64,000 bases of DNA from Centroberyx gerrardi. Lineage: Eukaryota > Chordata > Actinopteri > Beryciformes > Berycidae. How positions within the stretch are numbered: the first letter of the stretch is position 1; each line of letters starts with the position of its first letter. The notes beneath the pieces are model-generated. The model worked only from the letters and a program-made list of their open reading frames with translations. It had not been told where the DNA came from and searched no databases. Shown piece after piece: positions 57,902-64,000 of this stretch. The stretch spans positions 25,011,396 to 25,075,395 of the forward strand of contig NC_135998.1 of the NCBI RefSeq assembly GCF_048128805.1, written 5' to 3'. Made by a program: the position numbers and the translations under genes.

Positions 57902-58945
57902 CTATAATTGTTTTTTTAATAAATGTTTTTTAAAGGTTAAGTTACTGTCAATAATGACACCTAGATATTTAAAGTGATGGACAACTTCCACCCACTGTCT
58001 TTTCACTATAATGTCAGGTGGAGGAGTGTCATTTTTTCTTATAGAAAAGAACATACTTACGGTTTTGGAGATATTCAGTGTTAGACAAGATTGATTCAGC
58101 CAATTCACAATTTTCTCCATTGCTACTGTGAGTACAGATGCAGCTTGATGTTTAGACTTAGCATGTACATAGATGACTGTGTCATCTGCGTACATCTGTA
58201 TTTTAACCTCTGGAGCAACAGATGGTAAATCATTTCTATAAATACTAAACAAAAGCGGGCCTAAAATGGAACCTTGAGGAACCCCTATGGAACACTCCAA
58301 GAAAGGAGATAAATGTCTATTAATTCTAGTGCAATGCTGTCTGTTGTTCAAGTATGAAGTCATCCATTTCATTGTATTTGGTGATATATTATGTGTTGAC
58401 AATTTAGACAGCAGTACATCATGATTGACTGTGTCAAACGCTTTCTTCAGATCTATGAATATGGCTCCAACCACTCCGCCTGTGTCTAACATTCTTTTTA
58501 TTTCTTCCACAAAGTAACAGTTTGCTGATTCAGTAGAATGGTTCACTCTAAAACCAAACTGCATTGGATGAAGTGGATGGTGACCAGAGTTCAAGTGGGC
58601 CATTAGTTGATTCGCAACCACTTTCTCTATCACTTTATAAATTATAGGAAGTATACTGATAGGCCTATAGTTAGCTAGTTCACCACGATCTCCTGCCTTA
58701 AAGATTGGAGAGATAACGGCAGTTTTCAGACTATCAGGGAAGACTGTTTCCTTAATGGATCTGTTAGTCAACCATGTTATTGGGGTAGATAGGATTACTG
58801 CATTTCTCTTAATTAAGCAAGAATCAATACCATATACATTCTGAGCCTTCGAGTTCTTTAATGTTCTAAGAATTTTCATTATATCATGTTCAGAAACCTC
58901 AGTTAAAGTAAGAACAGGGTAAGTATAATCAGGTGGAGTTATCAC
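57902..58945 (-). pseudogene. LINE reverse transcriptase, broken
   Basis: A 347-codon frame carries the standard non-LTR reverse transcriptase blocks: NYRPISILPIIYKVIEKVV, QFGFRVNHSTESA, IFIDLKKAFDTVNHDVL, GVPQGSILGPLLFSIYRNDL and the catalytic YADDTVIY. The frame is shifted near 57905-57925, at an A-rich tract, and the protein continues at 57363-57900 in another frame. The catalytic residues are present, but the element is dead because of the truncation and shift. Confidence 0.85.
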
Positions 58946-58963
58946 ACACTGTCTTTTTCCAAA

Positions 58964-59251
58964 TTATATTGCTAGGTCTTTTAAATGTCTAAATATAAAC
59001 CTTTTTTTACTCAGTTTCTGGGCACTTAATGTCAAATTATGATCTGAGATCCCTGTTATAAAATTGTAAGATTTTATTACTCTGTCAGGTTTATTACAAA
59101 AGATAAGATCAATTTGAGTTTTTGTTGTATGAGTTAATCTTGTTGGACCATTTATCATCTGGTTGAAGTTGTATAGACTAGTTATTTCCTTGAGCCTCTT
59201 TCTGTTGGTCTTGTCAGCCCAGTTTACATTGAAATCTCCTAGTACAATCAC
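58964..59251 (-). pseudogene. LINE endonuclease fragment
   Basis: The 95-codon frame has GDFNVNW and, near its end, GISDHNLTL. These are the conserved GDFN and SDH motifs of apurinic-type LINE endonucleases, so this is the C-terminal part of the domain; the N-terminal part is absent. It ends in a stop directly before the reverse transcriptase frame, and about 100 residues of linker usual in relatives are missing. Confidence 0.8.
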
Positions 59252-59304
59252 TTCTTTGTCCTGATGGTTCAGTTCGTTTAAGATTGCTCTAAAATTATCA
59301 TAAC

Positions 59305-60370
59305 TTTATTGAAGTGTGTTGGGCAAAAGGCAGAGGGGAGTCAAACATTAACACAGGTTCTTCTCAAAGCAGGGTATTCCCCAAAGCAGGTGTTCATCAG
59401 TCAGAGCCTGTGGAAAGACAAGAGGGGGTGAGACAAACAAGGATAGTGGGGTAACAGCATTATAACAGTGAAAAGTGACAGTGTTGCTGCAGCCAAGGCG
59501 AGGGAGGACTGCTAAAGGAAAAAAGTGTAAATGCAGAAATTCTTATCACTGTCATTAAGACAGTGTTCATTCTTCTCACTGTTACAATATTGTGTCATAT
59601 TGAGGCTGTAAAAACATTTCATCTTCACAAAGTCAGCCTCATGTTCTCAGGGCTGCAGTGATGAAATATGAGTGCAGTCTTGCATTAATCACTGTCGGGA
59701 ATCCTTTGACAGAATTTCAGCACTTAATATGCAACAGTAACTTTCATTCACCATTCATAACTATGGTCAACTAATGTCTTCTTTTATAGCCAGAGTGGCC
59801 CATTGGCCTGGAAATGCTACAGACATTTATTATATCTGATGTAGCTTAATAAATAACATCATTATATCTTTAATATATAATAAATAATAAATTATCATGT
59901 AAAGCAAAGTGGTTCTACCGGTCTGTAAACACAGTCGCCTGCTAACAGCCCTTCTTACAATCTGTTAATTCAACAGTTTCCCCCTGTACAGTTCTTTTTA
60001 TTACTTGTCAGAATGAAATGTTTCTGTTCATATCTGGATCCTGTAAGAATGGTGACTCTTTTTCCAGAGCGCCGACTGGTGAGGAGGCGGACCTTTAATA
60101 CATTCTGATCTGATAGCCTCAATTTAACCTGCTCCAGAGCTATGCAGCATAGGTTACCATGGTGATCTACCCCAGTTAATCGTCATCTTCGTCAGACCGA
60201 AAAACAAGGGTTAAGTCCAAAGTTAGCTTGCCAACCCACTAAGCTCGTTTCGTGAGACAGGCCCCGGAGGATCTCCAGGCTGCAGTCTGATGATGCAATA
60301 TTAGTATCAGGTCTCTCTGTGGATCTCCACTGGAGGGATAAGTCCTAGGGATCCTTCTCGTCTCTCTACA
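59305..60370. other. Unassigned intergenic DNA
   Basis: No gene or clear repeat recognised. Confidence 0.4.
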
Positions 60371-60379
60371 CTAAATTGT

Positions 60380-61262
60380 TTCAGTCTATCATCATAAACC
60401 ACAGCTTTTCATGCCATTGCTATGCTAATGATACTCAGATTGAAGTATGCATCTAAGCTTGCCTACCTGACATCTCCAGCTGAATGTACTCACCACCTCA
60501 ACCTTGACAAGCCTGAGTTGCTCTTTTCCCTTGGAGAATTCTTGGAAGACCTTCTCTTTCACCATTTATAACAACACAACGACTCCTGCCCACACTGCCA
60601 AGCATCTCAGTGTCATCACAGACAAACAGATACTGTGTTAGGCCCATATCCCAGCCACATAACACTTTATCTGCCGAATCAGACCCTCCCTCATGTAGAC
60701 AACCGTAATTCCTTCCTGGCTGGGCTCGCAAAGTGCTCTCCTCAGCCCCTAGACTCATCCACCCAAAACTCCCTCCACTGGCTGCCCACATCAAATTAAA
60801 AAGCCCTGCTACTAGAATACAAGCTTTCTAAAGGAGCCACATGCCCATACCACCAAGCAATGGTCCGGCCCAATGGTCTGCGCTCTCCTACTACTGGGTA
60901 CTTAGCTCCCCCTTTCCTGTGGTAACCTGGTCATTACTCCACCCTTTCATGACTCTTCTCCCTCCTGGCTCCCTGATAGTAGAATGGCCTTCTCACCCAA
61001 GCCAGGGCAGCGCAGTCACTCCTTCTCTTCCATTATAACCTCATCTCAATAAATACGTCACATTTCCCTGAATCACATCCCCCTCTCCCATGTTCCTCTA
61101 CAGACTCCAATATGTCTTTAAGTTAAAACAAATCACAAAATTAGTTGGTTGCTCGTAATGTTGTTGATCTAGGAATTTACGTTTATTCTCATGGTGCACT
61201 GACTGCAAGACATTCTGGGTAAGAGCCTCAGCTATATGCCTAAAATGTAAATGTGAAATGTT
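60380..61262 (+). pseudogene. L2/CR1-type LINE 3' relic
   Basis: Plus strand, heavily broken. Pieces read NTTTPAHTAKHLSVITDKQI, then RIRPSLM, then SSTQNSLHWLPTSN, matching the C-terminal part of fish L2/CR1 LINEs (AKHLGVI..D, RIRPSL, LHWLPV). It ends with GGGTAAGAGCCTCAGCTATA and AAAATGTAAATGTGAAATG, the usual L2 tail. The many stops show that it is an old copy. Confidence 0.65.
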
Positions 61263-61713
61263 CAGGTTAATGCCATTAGTAAATTAATATGCTAGCTTTT
61301 CAGACTGCCTTACCGGGTGTGTGACTGGACCCATGTGCTCCATCAGTTTGCGTGGTCCTTGCCACCTGCCGAGGAACTTATACTCAGGACTAGGAGGACT
61401 ACAGCTTCCTGGTTACGGCTCGGACACTTGCGGTGTGGAGAGGGCTGGCCACTGTGTAGCTTCGTCTGTCAGGACCTAGATAAACCAGTGCCTGTGATTT
61501 GACCTTGGAACAGGGGTTTCCTGGAGGTGGTCTTGAGAGCAATTTTCTGGCACAGTTACAATAGTATTCCTGCATAGTCTGCATCACTCCTGGCTAGTGT
61601 AACTTTTACACTCCTCCATGTCCCATAATTTCAAAGAGAGGACATGAGAGAGGCTCCGGACTGTATCTGGCTTACAATCTTTGAGGTTCTCAGACCAGCT
61701 TTGCTTAACTCTG

Positions 61714-62090
61714 CTATTGTGGTGTCTGCCCATCCTTAAGTGTATACCATAAATTACCTACTTTGTCTACTGTAGTTTCAGTCACCACACTGCTGAGTGC
61801 ACAAATGAGCTGGTCCTGTATATTCTGGTTTGTATATGTAGCGTTAGGAATAGACTTCAATACAATGACCAATTCTGGGCCCCTTTTTATTTCATGGCTA
61901 GTAAGACTACTGCCCCCCTTCGATATGTCAACAAGAGTATCTAATTTCTCTCTTAAAGTGGTAATCCACAAGTTTCTTGTTTTTCTTGATTTTGGCAACA
62001 CCTTTGGAGATAGGTGGTCATTGCTTTGATGTTTTGCATTGCATTTCCCAGCAATCACTTCACCCCCACACCCCCAAACAAACAAACATG
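61714..62090 (-). pseudogene. hAT-like (DUF4371-type) transposase fragment
   Basis: The open frame contains PNATYTNQNIQDQLICALSS then VVTETTVDKVGNLWYTLKDG, which resembles the start of the DUF4371 region of hAT-derived transposases (NATYTS..IQNELI..VT..I...VG.LWY). The usual continuation is absent and the frame stops. The identification rests on this short similarity and is tentative. Confidence 0.45.
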
Positions 62091-62585
62091 GGCTGTTTTA
62101 CTGAGACTTATGAAGTGACTACAAACAACACAATGCTAGAGTTTCAGCCAGTGCCTAAAAGCGGCCATGTCTAGAGAGACGGTAATATCTACACTATATA
62201 AATATATTAAGCATGTTTTGTAAAACAACAGGATAACTGTTCACTTACGTCATTACTGCCTATTTATTACAGTTGATAGCCCCAAGCAAATAGTAGCTGA
62301 TGAACGCAGTGTGAAATATTTATCTGATGTGTGAGTACAAAAAAATTGCCAGATGTCATTCAAAAGTTGGCTAACTTGCAACTCAGTGCAGTCACTGTAT
62401 GATAGTGAAACCTACCAGTCCAAAAGACAAAGTGCTTTTCATTGTTGGATGTTGTTGAATCCTTTGCGGGATTATTCCGTTTCCTTATCCTTGTTCTGCC
62501 ATGGTGGCTATCGCTGCTCATCCTAACTCATCAGTTTTTCTTCTATTTATTCCAAACAAATTGCTGTTGCTGCTTATGTAAACAT

Positions 62586-62775
62586 AAAACACATCACTTC
62601 CTGTGCAGCAGAGGATTTTTCCTGGGAATGTCCTACCCGGCACTTGGTGTTTAGAACAGCAAATGTAAACACTGTTGTGAAATGTGCTGAATTACTATTG
62701 TATGGTATTAATTGGTGACAGAGAGTAGCAAAATGTAGCATTTATTTATATGAAAAAGTTGCAGATTATTTATTT
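62586..62775. repeat. Interspersed repeat, second copy
   Basis: Partner of 14504-14690: same orientation, shared words GGTGTTTAGAACAGCAAATG, ACTATTGTATGGTAT and TGAAAAAGTT. The divergence suggests an old family. Confidence 0.6.
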
Positions 62776-63825
62776 AAAGAACACCTGTTTTCAGCCATAA
62801 ATCCTATAAGAGTAGGTCATAGTAAAGGGAATGTAGTGCCTATTCTTTCAGTTGTGCTGTGAACTGTGAGCTTTCCTCTCCAGTGTTGACACTTCTGTCC
62901 CTCTCACTCCGTCCGCATGGCATGGCATGTAATATGCTTTTTGTACATACTGTTTGGGTATTGCTGCAAGATGACATGATTTTATTTTTCCATTCCAAGT
63001 TCATCCATTGCTTACTGTGGACGCACATAGTGGCAGAAGAAGGTGGGATATGGATGCTGGCTCTCCACGGCTGCTGATGCTGCACCAGGAGCACTAACAT
63101 TTGTGCCACTAATGTTGGGCACAAAGGGTCCTTACTTCAATCTCATCTTTCCCTCATCAAAGCTCACTGTAGGGGTAGGCTGACCACTTACACTAACCTG
63201 CAAACATACAATAGAAAATGACTGGCACTGAAACATTTCAGTTGTGACATGTTTGTAGCATTATGCTTTTCATTCAATATAATAATCAAATGGCTTCTTT
63301 TAAAACATGACTTAAATTGACACATTTGCTATCCCAAAAAACTGAAAAAGAGAAAGCTGGTAAATTTGTTTACTTTGTTAGGCAAATTATTTGAGGGTGT
63401 GGGACAGGGGCAAAAAAGAACAGCAGGATACAGTTGAAACCTGTGGTATCAAATCTCTCCTTTTAACCCTAACCCTGCCATAATTAGGTACTGTCTTGAT
63501 GAACTCCTCTAACACGTGTGTTTAGCAAAGTGTGAATGTCCAAATCTGTGCCACAACAGAGGCACAGAGTCTCGAACATCTCAGAATAAAAACAGGCAAT
63601 GATCTTTAAATCAATCATTTATAATGTATAAACATAATATGAGACAAAGTATCAAATGAATCAATGTATTATGACAAAGCATATCTTTAAAATGGACATG
63701 ATGATATTGTTACATTTGTGACACTGATCTATAGCCTACTCACCAACTTTTTCATGACTCACTTAAAATACGTTTGCCTTGCAACATTTCTCTCTTCATA
63801 TATATGTTTTTCCTTTTCTAGAAAA
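62776..63825. other. Unassigned DNA before the right-end promoter-like zone
   Basis: No gene recognised. TAACCCTAACCCTGCC near 63463-63480 is not a telomeric array. Confidence 0.4.
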
Positions 63826-64000
63826 GAGACCGCCCCTTTTCAATTTAAGGGGCATGAAGTGTGTGACGTCCCGTAGAGCTCTGGGCAGTGAAGGGTTAAA
63901 CTGGGAGGTAGCAGCAGCGTCTCCTTTTCTGTCCACGGCATAGCGGCGCATTCAGCGGAAAACATCTGACTCCAGCTGGCTTCCCAAAGCTGTGTTTGAT
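63826..64000. promoter_or_regulatory. Promoter-like CpG-richer end of window
   Basis: The last 175 bases have clearly more CpG than the preceding kilobases and contain GTGTGACGTCCCG (a CRE-like site), GCGGCGCATTCAGCGG, and an inverted pair GCCCCTT...AAGGGGC (63833-63854). This looks like the start region of a further gene beyond the window. In many vertebrates DAB2 is next to C9, but nothing here proves that identity. Confidence 0.35.

Larger units (their letters stand above)
56930..59300 (-). mobile_element. 5'-truncated LINE (L2/CR1/Rex1 group)
   Basis: Read on the minus strand: part of an APE-type endonuclease (58964-59251), a reverse transcriptase (57902-58945), a downstream part (57363-57827), and a 3' region with GGACTATGGATGGAAATTAG, GAGCACTGTCCCTGTC and a final (AAAT)n tail (56933-56952). 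It is cut at the 5' end near 59300. The (CA)n at 57225-57279 lies within its 3' part. It does not encode a continuous protein. Confidence 0.85.

Overview
This is vertebrate nuclear DNA, almost certainly from a ray-finned fish (teleost, probably percomorph). It holds four intron-bearing or intronless vertebrate genes with GT-AG splice sites, dinucleotide repeats typical of fish, tRNA-derived SINEs, decayed L2/CR1/Rex-type LINEs, Tc1 and hAT relics, and a complement C9 gene that keeps the C-terminal thrombospondin repeat lost in mammals. No bacterial-type operon, CRISPR array or rRNA gene is present.

Layout. (1) 379-10440, minus strand: kank1 (KN motif and ankyrin repeat protein), eleven coding exons giving about 1305 residues. 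A probable non-coding first exon and promoter lie near 16.26-16.55 kb. (2) 10.5-19.1 kb: kank1 upstream introns and intergenic DNA with a LINE relic and several short interspersed repeats. (3) 19141-22797, plus strand: fbp1 (fructose-1,6-bisphosphatase), seven exons, 337 residues, polyA signal at 23193. (4) 23.3-35.9 kb: a long non-coding stretch with repeats and a few candidate regulatory blocks. (5) 36537-37319, plus strand: gas1 (growth arrest-specific 1), intronless, 260 residues. Its downstream side (37.3-45.9 kb) has no gene but several blocks that look like conserved developmental enhancers. (6) 45999-49877, minus strand: c9 (terminal complement component), eleven exons, 589 residues. 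(7) 49.9-64.0 kb: repeat-rich DNA with one clear solo LTR with a 4-bp target duplication, one possible second LTR, a Tc1 relic, a broken LINE with reverse transcriptase, an L2/CR1 tail and a hAT-like relic. A CpG-richer, promoter-like end at 63.8-64.0 kb suggests that another gene starts there.

The four genes do not form a pathway: kank1 acts at focal adhesions and the cell cortex, fbp1 in gluconeogenesis, gas1 as a GPI-anchored Hedgehog co-receptor, and c9 in the membrane attack complex. What links them is ancestry. In humans they lie on chromosomes 9 and 5p, and from general knowledge these regions correspond to the chicken Z chromosome, so the window looks like a piece of that ancient linkage group. 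No strictly new protein system was found. The most notable items are the divergent KN motif in kank1, the tandem overlapping palindromes at 54.6 kb, the perfect 35-bp inverted repeat beside a SINE at 44.8 kb, the solo LTR, and the enhancer-like blocks around gas1.
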